From contig BFEA01000025.1 in assembly GCA_003427395.1 (NCBI GenBank), positions 3,796,658 through 3,825,102 on the forward strand: a DNA stretch of 28,445 nt, in the 5' to 3' direction. The notes below the pieces were generated by a model. That model worked only from the letters and a program-made list of their open reading frames with translations. It was not told the origin of the DNA and ran no database searches. Origin of the DNA: Chara braunii. Taxonomy: Eukaryota; Streptophyta; Charophyceae; Charales; Characeae. Position 1 is the first letter of the stretch. Every line of letters begins with the position of its first letter. Made by a program: the position numbers and the translations under genes. Of this stretch, positions 18,463 through 28,419 are shown in pieces.

Positions 18463-19668
18463 CGTGTCTTTTGCAAGTCACACGAGTGCGGCCTCGCTCG
18501 TCCGACGGCGTGCACGCGAGAGAAGGCTTATGTCCTCGCAAGGGTGAGCGGCGCGCGTGGCGTATTGACAGCAGGACGCGACCATGCGCGGTCTGGGTGT
18601 GCGCGACGTCGCGGACCAGCAGGACGCACGACGTCTTATTCTTGTTTCTATTAATAAATTATTTATTTGCTTCCACAAGAGGTTAACGGGGCATCTGGTT
18701 TTCAGGCCTGAAATTTTTGAAATTAGGGTTTTGGGCTCAAATTTCATGTTTTTTTGGAATTTTAAGTTTTTGCTATATATGCATTTTGATAGGGTTGCCG
18801 TATATGAAATTTGGGGTTATTTGGAGTTTTAAAATTTTCGCTATTAAGATTTCTGAAATTTCTGAAATTGGTCGAGTTTTTCTTGGACCAAATTTCATGG
18901 AAATGCACCTTTGGGTTGCTGTTTTATATGTTTTTAATTGTTTTTTTTAGGGTTTTTTTCTGTGATGGAGTCGTAAGAAGTGCACTCTATAGATTGGTGT
19001 GAAGTGTTGTTAAAATGACTATCTGGTTTTCTTATAAATGGGCCTGAAAAATGGGTGTTCGATTACGTTTTCTAAGGTCTTTAGCTCGGTGATCGATTTT
19101 GAGGCCGGCGGGCATGGCTTAGCTATTAGAGTACCGAAAACAAATAGTCGTCGCGGTAGTCGAGGACCTTGAGGCCGCGACTTTTAGCGGGGTCATTCGA
19201 GTTTCTGAAGTGTCGGGGAAGTTGGCTAGGGTCCCCTATCCTACCTGTTTTGAAAGACGGACCGAACGGGTTGATGTGCATGTGGGCCGGTGGGCGCTTT
19301 GGCCACGGCACGTGAGGAGACCTGGGCGGCGGGGGTCGCTGGGGGCGTACAGTCCGCCATCCGCCATTTGCCATGCGAGGTTTGTGTGTGACCGTGCCCG
19401 TTGAAACACGAAAGATGCTGACCTGTACCCGGGCGCAAAGGGACAAAGCAGCCCGGGGCGTTGTGGAGAGGCCGTAGGGGTACGGCGACAGGCTGCGGAT
19501 TATGGGGAAACCCCGTAGCAGCCACATCTGTGCTCAAGCCTGCAACGAGGGAACATGTATGAGCTGCACCTACCGGCAGGTGTGATACCTGCTGCAGCGA
19601 GTGGGCGATACCGGCTAGGGGTCGGCCGGGGGCATCAGAACTGAGCTTCTTTGAGGGGCCAGCCACAG
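18463..19668. other. unassigned; T-rich then GC-rich
   Basis: The interval 18640-19080 is T-rich with repeated 'gaaattt' phrases. From about 19100 it becomes GC-rich. A tRNA-A-box-like phrase, 'tggcttagctattagag', starts near 19116, but a matching B box is poor, so no SINE is called. No protein domain seen. Confidence 0.35.
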
Positions 19669-19780
19669 TTCCTCCCCTTCGGTCCCCTCCTCCTATGAGC
19701 ATCAATAGTCTCTGCTTGAGGCCGTTCGGGTGGGGGGACCAACGACATACCTCTAGGCAGTGGGCGGAGCGCAGAGTCAT
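19669..19780 (+). repeat. second copy of the SINE-like body
   Basis: This matches 13388-13484 in the same orientation: 'cctcctatgagcatca' vs 'ccccctatgaacatca', then 'gggggaccaacg', then 'ctctagg-g-gg-gg'. The tRNA-like head seen at 13.5 kb is not recognisable here, so the copy is partial or diverged. Confidence 0.65.
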
Positions 19781-20109
19781 AGGGGAGGTTGGCTGTAGTG
19801 TGATGAGGCGTTAGGACCGTGGAGTGGGGCAGAGGGCAACGACCGCTAAGGGAGAGCGGCGAGTGAAGTAAGGCAAGTCGGGCGACGGACGCTGAGATTG
19901 TGCAGGGAGGCAGGCGAGCGGGGGGAGCTGCGTTAGCAATAGCAGGGGAGACAGGCAGCGGACAGCTAGCGCACGGGTGGCAGTGTGAGATTGAGACGAA
20001 GTGTGGCCGGGCGCAGCAGAGGTACGGCTGTATCCAGGCACAAACGGGGAGTGACTGACAACGAAGAAAGAAACGGGGGTGAATCTGGCCATTGGGCTGT
20101 GTTAGGTGC
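19781..20109. other. unassigned GC-rich stretch
   Basis: A weak hairpin, ccgct/agcgg, near 19846-19862, in a context like the array that follows, might be a decayed further unit. Otherwise nothing is seen. Confidence 0.3.
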
Positions 20110-20720
20110 ATACGGAGAGAAGGAACGGGCTATGGAGGGAGTGAGTGGAGCTGGAAAGCGTGAAGCCCGTCTGATTCCCGATGAAATCGGGCGGGGAAGG
20201 AAGTGATTCCGAGGTTTTTTTAACGGGCGACTTAGAATGTGGCGTTAGTTTTAGAGGGAAGTTAGTAGATAGAGGCGTTAGTAGAGAAGGACGGGTGCGA
20301 AGTTTCAGCGATGGTGGAGGTGGAAAAAAGTGATAATCACGAAACTCGGTCGATTCTCGACGAAATCGACCGAGGAAAGAAGCGATTTGGGGGCTTTGAA
20401 CGTGGGCGATCTCAAATCCGAGGTCATTTTTTGTGATAAGCTAATAAGATAGAAGTTAAATTAGAAAGTGAGTGCGTGGAGTAGAAGGGGAAAACGACTG
20501 TGGTGGAAGCGAAAAATCCTCTAACTCGCCCGTTTCTTCATAGAAACAGGCGAGTGGAGATCCGTTTTGGGGGGTTTTGGCCATCATGAATCAGATGGCG
20601 GAGTCGGATTCGGGAGTTAGAGTGTGGCTATAGCGGTATAGAGGTCCTAAGTTGTGGGTGGGAGAAGAAGTAGTAAAGAGGGAATGAATTCGCTCGTATT
20701 CTAGCGGAAGATTCATTCTG
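20110..20720. repeat. ~180-bp degenerate tandem array with conserved hairpins
   Basis: Each unit has a purine-rich lead-in (for example 'tggtggaagcgaaaa'), a hairpin, and a tail such as 'gggggctttgaacgtgggcg'. The hairpins are 20166-20176/20185-20195, 20345-20355/20364-20374 and 20525-20535/20544-20554, spaced 179 and 180 bp. All have 11-bp stems and 8-base loops. A looser one lies at 20682-20718. Stem 1 pairs with two G-U, stem 2 perfectly, and stem 3 with one mismatch. Stem positions 2, 5, 6 and 9 differ between units with the partner base changed to match. No ORF. The function is unknown. Confidence 0.75.
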
Positions 20721-20764
20721 ATTTTGCTTATCCTATCGATAAAAGTAGTTTGAGGCCAGCCACG

Positions 20765-20766
<2 letters not shown>

Positions 20767-20854
<88 letters not shown>
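20767..20854. repeat. compound (AC)27(AG)17 microsatellite
   Basis: AC repeats at 20767-20820 pass directly into AG repeats at 20821-20854. Confidence 0.97.
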
Positions 20855-20857
<3 letters not shown>

Positions 20858-22559
20858 ACCTCAACATAAGAAGCGGCGAACTGGCGAAGAGGGCTAAATC
20901 ACGGAAACAAACTTGGATAAATCAGCAGGGAAAGAGGACCATGTGGAACTTGAATGTTAGCTCGGCTCTGTCTAATGATCCGAGAGAGAGAGACTGTCAG
21001 GCGCGGGGCTTGGCTGAAATTGCGTAACTGTTAACCGATGAGGCAAGTGTCATAAGGTGAGCTCGAGGGGAGAGAGTCCATCCGGTTTAGTTTCTGATGC
21101 GAGAACGGGCCCTAAGGGCATCCTTGGGATCCTGGCAGAGAGCGGCACAGTCGTCACCCGCATACGCTTTGGTTGGCACTGCTATCTCATTTAAGAGTGG
21201 AGTCGTAGCCAGCATGCCTCAAATCAAGGGAGGTGTGGGCATTTGAGACAAGTACCTCGTGGGGTGCACGACAGAGTGCGCAAGAGTGCAAAAGTTGAAG
21301 GGCCTACCTGCTGGTCAAAGTGCCCCCTATGCTTTAAGCGGCGTAGTCAATTTACTCCACGGCATTGGTAAGCGAGCTTACGAAGCACGTTTTTAGTCTG
21401 GGTGTCGGACAGGTTCGTGAAAAGAGTATGAAGGGGAGGGGTGCACACATGCAAGCGGGAGATAGTTGTTGGGAGAGAGGGGAGCGACCTTACCTCGAAG
21501 ACGGGCCTCTCGCACATACGTGCATACGGCGACATCTGGCTGCTCGAAATACATCTGAGCCGTTTGCACCTAGTTGAGATTAGGACCAGATTTGGCGAAG
21601 GCAAAGGACAGAGAAGGGGCAGAAAACGTAGAGAGGGGATAAAAACTTACCTGGCCAGACTGCAACTGAGCGGCATCTGCAACGGTTTTACATTGACAAG
21701 GCATTAGTGAAGGTTGTACAACTGGCACAAGACGAGAAGGTCGTTGGTATCGTGCTCCACTGATTGTGCTTGTTGCTGAGCACTAACGTTTTCACCGTTT
21801 GTTCGACTGGGGCTGTTGGCACTACGGCCTGGTGAGACCTGCATCTTTCAACTGACTGTAGCTTGCTTTCCTTGAAATGATATTGTTTCAGATAGTTGCT
21901 ATCGTTCCTTAGGCAAGTTGTTGTGGCGTACTCCGAAGTTGCTGCTGCGAAGGCTGTTACGGACTGTTACAGTCAGGGGATTATGTTAATGGTGTGGTGA
22001 GCTCGCGATTGAAGGGGTTGAGTGATAAGGGTCTTAGCAAGTGATCGAGAGAGTGAGGGCAGTGAGTTGTGAAAGACTGAGCGCGACTGCTGCGTACTGT
22101 GTTACATTAATGAACAGGGTTGCGGTGTCTTGAGACAGCGCACGACTGTTGTGGGCACTGTGCAAATTAGTGTTACAAATACCATCGTGCTTTTGCTAAG
22201 TTACCATTGTTGTAGTTGCTGCGGCTGGCTGCATTTGCGGTGTGTTATTACCGTATACTACTGCATCCGCACCCATGTAAAGATAGATTGATCGGAGATA
22301 GGAGCGTATTGACCTAGAAGGATGGTTGAGCATTGCAAGGAGGTAGCTGCGATGACTTGGAGGATCGTCAGGGAAGTGAACAATTGACACTTTAATTTCA
22401 ATTTGACCGAGTTGTTGATGTGTTTTGGCCATCATTGCGGGGCCCTCAGGCGAGTGAAGGAATCAAGGCCCTCTCCTGGGAGTTGAGTTTGTCCCCCTCC
22501 TGTATCTTGAGAGTCTGAAACCCCTCATTCTGCGTTTCTTAATCTCAGTCTAATCCTGG
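20855..22559. other. unassigned region without gene
   Basis: Mixed-composition DNA. Short overlapping frames near 21347-21707 show no domain and no consistent composition. No LTR end or tRNA is seen. Confidence 0.35.
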
Positions 22560-22690
22560 TTACGAGAGGAAGGCGGCAGGCGGGATTGCAACCCGTAGGA
22601 CCGCAGCAAGACTCTGCGGGGAGTCAGCCCACCGATTGAGGGAGCTCTGCCGGAACTCAGGATGAGTTCTGGAGGCAGGGGACTGAGAGG
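22560..22690 (-). repeat. possible degenerate tRNA-derived sequence
   Basis: On the - strand the order is 'ctccctcaatcggtggg' (A-box-like) and then, about 40 bases later, 'gggttgcaatcccg' (B-box-like, two core mismatches). This resembles a worn tRNA or SINE head. It is too diverged for a tRNA gene. Confidence 0.3.
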
Positions 22691-22929
22691 TAATCATTGT
22701 TGTCCTTCTATAAACCCAGTTATAACCCATATCTGTATTTTTTTCTATGGTTGACTGAATATATTGTCTGCATCCCTACTTTGGCTTTCAGTTTGACTTC
22801 AGGACATAAACCAGACTTAAGGAAGGAATGTGTGTGCAATGTCAGTTTCAGTTTCATTGTTTGACTGAAAGCAGACTGTGGGATTGCATCTGGGGGAAAG
22901 GCGGGGGGAAGGCAGTATTGCATATTTGA

Positions 22930-23620
22930 CTGGGTCAACCAAAGGTTGGGAGAGTCTCCATAAGGTTGGAGGGCAAGTGCTATGTTTATTTCTGATTGCT
23001 TGAAAGACCATACAGGTTTCCATAATTAATGGTGGTCTGGTTGCTTTTTATTTGTGAGGGTTGACTGTGAATGACTTTTCAGAGACCGGGCATGTTCCAT
23101 AAGTTTGGGTGGCTTGGTCGGCTTGTTTACTTTGGGGTTTTTTCAGTTTCTTTCTGCTTTGGTTTTAAGAGAATAAACCAGGCCGAGGACCAGACAGGTT
23201 CCCATAAAACGGGTGGTCTTGGTCCAATGCAATGCACATGCTGGAACCAAAATGGTATAACTTGGTTATACTTTACTATTACTCTATCTATGAACAGGCT
23301 AATCAGTCAGGGTTCTATAAGTTTGGGTGCTCTGACTATAGCTTATCACCAACTAAAGAGAGTACTAATTAAGAATAAACTTGTGGTACGAAGGCGCAGA
23401 CTGAATCTTGAGCTAAAGATGATCGGTTCAGTTATATGCTACCTCAAAAGATTAAGTGCAGATAATTACATAAAGTTGGGATACTTGAACAGTTCAGGGC
23501 GACTAGGGTGGCCTAGTCACATGCCCAAAAAAGAGAAAGTTGTTGTACCCTGTGTTTGTGTATACTCTATGGCTAAGCTAGACATGTTCCATAAGTTTGG
23601 GTGGTCTAGCTTCATGCCTT
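22930..23620 (+). repeat. array of stem-loops sharing a conserved 20-22-nt loop
   Basis: Five copies of a loop close to atgttccataagtttgggtg are each bracketed by complementary arms of different sequence. They are 23005-23010/23033-23038 (AGACCA), 23084-23090/23113-23119 (GACCGGG with two G-T), 23187-23195/23216-23225 (GGACCAGAC, one bulge), 23305-23310/23332-23337 (AGTCAG) and 23575-23583/23604-23612 (AAGCTAGAC, perfect 9 bp). A sixth perfect stem, GACTAGG/CCTAGTC, lies at 23501-23518 with loop gtgg. The 203-codon frame across here has no domain and is probably incidental. Confidence 0.7.
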
Positions 23621-23879
23621 ATGTAAGCTGGGTAAAAAGAGACATGAACTATTGTTTGATAAGGTTGACTTTGGGCTGGTGAGAGTACTTACCTTTGTGG
23701 TTTGGCCTGCATGTGACTGAGGGCGACTACTACTTAGTCTGAGTTTCAGTTGATAGTTAGTTGCTTTAGTTGTTCGCCACGTGCTGAGCCATAAGAGTTA
23801 GTTTCAATTCTTAAATTTTCTGAGCTAAGTTATTTTTACTTAGGTCAATTTCTACATTTTCTGGGATCTTTTATTATAC

Positions 23880-24464
23880 TTAGTCTTGTATAAATTTTGG
23901 TAGGCTACTTTCTCTACAGGAAGCGCTGTTCAAAATTTCTACAAAACCGAGGAGTTAGTCAGATTTTGTCTTTTCAAAGTTCAGTTTGTCTGACTTTTAT
24001 ATATGATTTAGTAAAAATCTGGGAAGCCTCCTTTTTTAAAGGGAGTGCTGCCCAATTTTTTGTTGCTTCAGGGAGTCGAATAAAATTGGACCTTGAGAAG
24101 TCAAAATTGTTTTAAAATTCTGAACTTAGCTTTGTATAAATTTTGGTAAGCTAGTTTCTCTACGGGAAGCGCTGCCGAAATTTATGCAAATCCAAGGAGT
24201 AAGTTAAATTTTGACTTTTCAAAAGTTCAACTTGTCTTATTTTTATATATGGCTTAGTAAAAATTTGGGAAGTCTATTTTTCTAAAGAGAGTGTTGCCCA
24301 AAGTTTTGTTAATTTAGGGAGTTAGACAAAATTTGACTTTGGAAGGTTGCATATCATTTATGTTTTCATATTAAGGCTGATATAAATTCCGAGAAGGCAT
24401 TTTTCCTACAGGAAGCGCTGCCGAAATTTTCTTAGTTTAGAGGAGATAAATTTTATTTTGACAG
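23880..24464 (+). repeat. five ~123-bp units, each a stem-loop
   Basis: Units begin near 23888, 24012, 24134, 24258 and 24381. Each has A/T-rich arms closing on G/C pairs: aaattttg/caaaattt (23892-23899/23931-23938), aaaaatctggg/cccaattttt (24013-24023/24051-24060), ataaattttgg/ccgaaatttat (24136-24146/24175-24185), aaaatttggg/cccaaagtttt (24260-24269/24297-24307), and a weaker fifth. The loops carry 'ggaagcgctg' or 'gggagtgctg'. Odd and even units are two subtypes. The array ends at ttttgaca, directly before a PBS-like sequence, so it may form the end of an LTR. Confidence 0.75.
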
Positions 24465-24500
24465 GTGGCGACTTGGGCGATCCACTCCGTATGGGGGAGA
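24463..24500 (+). promoter_or_regulatory. possible degenerate LTR end and primer-binding site
   Basis: 'gaca' is followed by ggtggcgact and then gatccactccgtatgggggaga. Plant Ty3/gypsy elements of the Tat group, as I recall them, use a PBS close to TGGCGACTCCACTGGGGA after an LTR ending in CA. Here the match holds at both ends but with an insertion in the middle. This is suggestive only. Confidence 0.35.
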
Positions 24501-25440
24501 TTCTGCCATAAGTCTACCTTTCTTTGGGCACTGGCTTAGAGATAGACCTAAGCTTGGTTATTAGGAGAGCCTTGAATGAGAATGTGTCATGGGGATTTGT
24601 TCTCCATACACTGACAATTTAGCTTGGACATTGACATGTAGTATGATACAGGTCTTCTTTGGACATTCGATCCAGAATTTGAACTAAGTTTCAGCTTGAT
24701 CTCACGAGGATCATCTTCTGTTATCACTGATAACTGGTCGGTTGGTTGACCACCGACTCGTCGGCTCACGACACAACTTTGCTTATACATGTACCTAAAC
24801 TTAATTGCCTTAGCCCTGAGATTGATATGTTTCTTTGAGGGTTTTAACCAGACTTCTTTTAAACGGTCATTATAAAGAACTTGTGAGATTTATGGAGATT
24901 TGGACTATGACTGGGGATTGAGTATGTGAGGTGTGGTATGAGTTTCAGGGAACAGTAAAGTTGACCACATTGGTGTATGACAATGTGGTTATCGCGTGTG
25001 CCTGTATTTTATGCAGGTTAGTATTTTGGAGCTTGTATTTGGAGGCAGTGAGAATGACAACCATGTGTCGCACGATCTGCATACCTGATGGGTTTATGTT
25101 TCCCCCTTCTTTTATCTTATCCCGAGTTCTGATTTGTTATATGAGTGTTGGGTGTTTACTTGTTTACTGATTGATTTTGCTTATTAATTTTTATAGTTGG
25201 ACGTTGTAGTCCGTGACAGTCGTCAAAGTCAAACCCCTCGACTTCTTTCCAGACCCTAGATGATGGAGATGGTCTCCAGGCCAACAAGAGACGATTGCCA
25301 CCACAGGTATGAACCTGTGTACCACGCACTCTCCACAGGGTGCAGAAGATGCCCAAGAGGGTATGGTTTTCAACCACTGTTGACGGTTGTCTAGCGTCGA
25401 GAGATCATTCCCTCAAGGCGCGTGTCAGCCGACACTTGAG
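24501..25440. other. unassigned
   Basis: No ORF with a domain is seen. A small perfect hairpin, acaggt/acctgt, lies near 25296-25311. If the PBS-like site at 24.47 kb is real, this would be the leader of that element. Confidence 0.3.
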
Positions 25441-26185
25441 TGTCGAATGCAACCCTCGAGATTAACGAGGACCGCACGAGTATGGGTACTACATAGTACG
25501 CCATCATTGTGACTGCTTGCGTATGCGTGCATGACAAGTCGATATAAGTTAGCTTTGCGTCCGCGCAGTTTTATACTAAGTCTCGCGCGCGACGCCTATC
25601 CGATTTCTGCATCGGAGAGTTATGGGATGACTACTAAGGGACTAAGAATGTTGTCGCGTTGTTTGTTCAATGTCGTTTTGTATATGTATATGTATGTGCG
25701 TGTGTGTGCGTCTTTTATTTTTATGTTTTTTATACTGGTGTGCGCGTGGCGTGTGGGATACGTCCTAGTTGACCGACGACGAGTCGCGCTTGGGACCTCA
25801 GGCCCCCAAGATGTCGGTTCGCGTGCGGGTGCGATGGAGGCGTATTACCACACGTACCCCCTATGCTACAGCGTACGAGAAACGCCCTCGGCTGGTCCAC
25901 CTCTGCGATTGCATCTCATTAACTTTCGTACTGTGGACTGGTAGCTCGGCGGGGATACGCCCACCGAAGGGAGGTGACAACTCCCGTAAGATGGAGGTAA
26001 GTCGTGCCTCGCGTAAGCCCTATCCTGTCTTAGGGGTTCGCGAGAGGTATGGTTGGCGCACTCGGCCGGAGCGGTTTTTGAAAGCTCCATGTATATTCGC
26101 GACGAGGATTTAGACCAACTCCTGTGTGACGCGGCCGGGAGGGTCCCGCGCTGCCTCATGTGGTGCCGGACCAATGCGCTCGACA
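25441..26185 (+). mobile_element. putative LTR (~745 bp) of a Ty3/gypsy-type element
   Basis: The right end is well supported. It ends in TCGACA at 26180-26185, then gg, then a perfect tRNA-Asp PBS. Looking upstream for the matching inverted end gives TGTCGA at 25441-25446, making TG...CA ends with 6-bp inverted repeats. A TATA-like TATAAG lies at 25543-25548. The left end is tentative: another TG start (tgttgacgg, 25378) is possible, and no partner LTR is inside the window. Frames inside (25531-25944, 25769-26113) show no domain. Confidence 0.55.
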
Positions 26186-26187
26186 GG

Positions 26188-26205
26188 TGGCGCCGTTGCC
26201 GGGGA
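26188..26205 (+). promoter_or_regulatory. primer-binding site complementary to tRNA-Asp 3' end
   Basis: tggcgccgttgccgggga matches all 18 bases complementary to the 3' end of plant tRNA-Asp(GTC), including the terminal CCA. It sits two bases after an LTR-like CA end. It would prime minus-strand cDNA synthesis and shows the element runs rightward from here. Confidence 0.88.
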
Positions 26206-27260
26206 TAACGGTTGTCTGTCGTTGTCCCTGGTGGAACAATATCCGAGTATGAAAAAGTAAGAACTAGGCAAAAGGAGAAACTTTCTTTGGACGTATATGG
26301 TCGATTACTTGATACCTTGACTATCATTGAAGATGTCTTAAGGCTGTGACCTAAGTGTGAAGTGCTGATTATGAGAGGTCAAGTCGAGTTGCCCTCCCTT
26401 GGTCGATAGAGCTGACTTTTGAGGAGCCTTCTGGTACATGAGCGACATGGAAGAGGAAGGATGACTGATAAGTGTGAAGTGAGGGGTTTAATGACAAAAA
26501 TATTTCCTTGAGTTCAGACTGAATTATGGTATGTTAGGTATTGTATGCCTAAATCCTTTGATGGTATCAGTTGACAATAAGTTGAGTCACCTAGGGGATT
26601 GTATAGAGGTAACTACTGATAAAAGTTCGAGAAGTAGTGGTTACTTAGCTACTGGTTTGACTAATCTTAAGATAGGCTTATGTTTTAGATATGTGTAATA
26701 TATATGAATATATTTGTTTTTATAACAATTGTTATCTGGTTGGTGCCATATATGCATTTTTCTGTATTTTGTTTAATATATGATCGACGACGTATGTACG
26801 AATTGTCTTTCAGAGGGGACAGACTTTACATGAAACCCACATCTGGCATGGGACCAGAGGTGAATGGGGTGACCCATTCCTTGGGAAGGTGGTTCTTCCT
26901 CAAGGGAGTAAGTCGGCGTGTATAGTTGCCCTCAGTGGAAGTGCATTCTTAAATTGTTACTCCCTCGTTAAGGCTTAAGGAAGCAGTTATGAGTCTCAAG
27001 AATGATATTGAGACCCGCGCCGAAATTATATTCCTGGTCCATTAGTGGGGTGTTGTTACCTTTCGTAGTAACTACACTATCTATTGAGAGAAGTGGAAAA
27101 GGTTTGTTACCTTTACCGAAACTGTGATGGCCAAGTGAAACAGCTACTGCTTACAACATAAAAAAATAATTTTTTCATATATTGTGATATTTAACCTTCG
27201 AGCGTTATTTAACTGTTGCCCACGTCGTTTACACAAAGTTTTTTTTTAACATTGTAAGGT
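26206..27260 (+). other. non-coding leader or internal region with hairpins
   Basis: Downstream of the PBS a gag frame would be expected, but stops are frequent in all + frames and no gag motif is visible. Hairpins are seen instead: gtaac-tact paired with agta-gtg-gttac (26609-26617/26633-26644), perfect gaatggg/cccattc with loop gtga (26862-26879), and cctt-ggaag paired with cttcc-aagg (26879-26905). This is consistent with a non-autonomous or decayed element. Confidence 0.45.
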
Positions 27261-27408
27261 TCATTCACGTTGACTGATAAACACACAATGAAAGACTGTT
27301 CCTTCAGCTCATTAAACGTTAAATATGTTGGAGAGACCCATCAACCAACCACTTGGACAACATTCGTTCAACAATTTACAAGTGTTCGACTAACTGTTCG
27401 CCAAATGT

Positions 27409-27600
27409 TGATTCAACAACATTTTCAACCTGCGACAACGTTGGAAAGATTGTTGGAAAACATCAAGGAATGTTTGAGCAAATGTTTGAGCAAATGTTTG
27501 AGCAAATGTTTGAGCAAATGTTAATTCAACACCATTTTCAACACGCGACAACGTTGAAAAAATTGTTGGAAAACATCAACGAATGTTTGAGCAACGTCGA
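27409..27600 (+). repeat. 72-bp repeat pair around a 12-bp tandem array
   Basis: The segment from 'gattcaacaacattttcaac' through 'gcgacaacgttgga' and 'ttgttggaaaacatcaa' occurs at about 27409-27475 and again at about 27523-27590. Between them the 12-mer (a/g)aatgtttgagc repeats four times (27468-27515). 12 is divisible by 3, so the frames here show a repeated CLSK or MFEQ peptide, which is incidental. Confidence 0.85.
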
Positions 27601-27664
27601 ATATCAATTTTGAAAAAAAATAATAATAATAATGAATCATTAATGATACACATATATATATATA

Positions 27665-27729
27665 GCCCCGTTTAAATTGTCCTCTTCTCTTTCTCTGCCT
27701 ACGGTTTGTCGGGCACTTCTATTTGTGAC
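27665..27729 (-). mobile_element. reverse copy of the 68-bp TA-flanked element
   Basis: The reverse complement (gtcacaaatagaag ... ggcagaga ... gaagaggacaa ... cggggc) matches 14021-14085 at roughly 85% of positions, and it is again embedded between TA repeats. No ORF. Confidence 0.75.
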
Positions 27730-28217
27730 AATATATATATATATATACATATCAATCCACTTTTGCATACAATAGAATAATATGCATAGACAAACGTATT
27801 GCATCTCTTACTCTCATTACGCTGAATACAAAACATGTCATGGAGTTTCTTTTTATATAGGATTAGTGTTTCTCTCTACCTCTCTCTGTATGACCATCTC
27901 TTGCTCTCATTCCCCTCAAACAAAAGAGCGTTTGAAAGTATAGTTGTGAATACAACACTCATTACATCGTTTCGAGGACTCTGCACACAATTCCTGTCAC
28001 ACCCTTGGTAACAAATATCAGTTTTGCATATATCAGAACCCAAAAATCTCCTTCCTAATCAGCCTAAGATTGTATAACAAGCGCCCTTAAAATTCCCCCT
28101 GAACTTTTCTTTTTATCATTTGACCTTTCGCTTTCTCTGTTTGTGTCACCATTTTAGTTACCTCCCTTCTTGGAACCCTTGTCTACCTTTCTCTTCTTAT
28201 CCGGAAAACCATTTTTT

Positions 28218-28221
<4 letters not shown>
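27730..28221. other. unassigned, pyrimidine-rich
   Basis: T/C-rich DNA with 'tctctctacctctctctg' phrases. No gene is seen. Confidence 0.35.

Positions 28222-28304
<83 letters not shown>
28222..28304. repeat. (CT)n(GT)4 microsatellite
   Basis: About 37 CT units at 28222-28296, followed by four GT units. It creates Leu/Ser and Arg/Glu frames only. Confidence 0.97.
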
Positions 28305-28305
<1 letters not shown>

Positions 28306-28419
28306 CAGTGTGTAGATAAACTCCGCGTCGTGCGGGTGGTGAGACTCTCTTTCGACAACGGCGTTTGTCATCATATTTAGCATAACCACCTGTCAAACAT
28401 CCAATACCTCCGAAGAACG

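Noticed and set aside
19100-19200. second tRNA-like SINE head on +
   Set aside because: The A-box-like phrase is fair but no acceptable B box follows at the right spacing.
20160-20200. hammerhead-ribozyme-like CTGAT...GAAA
   Set aside because: The CUGANGA core is not complete, the GAA lies in the hairpin loop where a stem II/III junction should be, and units 2 and 3 do not keep the motif.
23071-23682. 203-aa + strand frame
   Set aside because: It runs through the stem-loop array, its peptide mirrors the repeat, and no family is recognised.
25531-25944. 137-aa + strand frame
   Set aside because: Lies inside the putative LTR, starts at a chance ATG and has no domain. The hydrophobic part comes from a TATGTG-rich stretch.
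27468-27515. short regular repeats as a CRISPR
   Set aside because: Contiguous 12-mers without spacers in a eukaryotic context. This is a simple tandem repeat.
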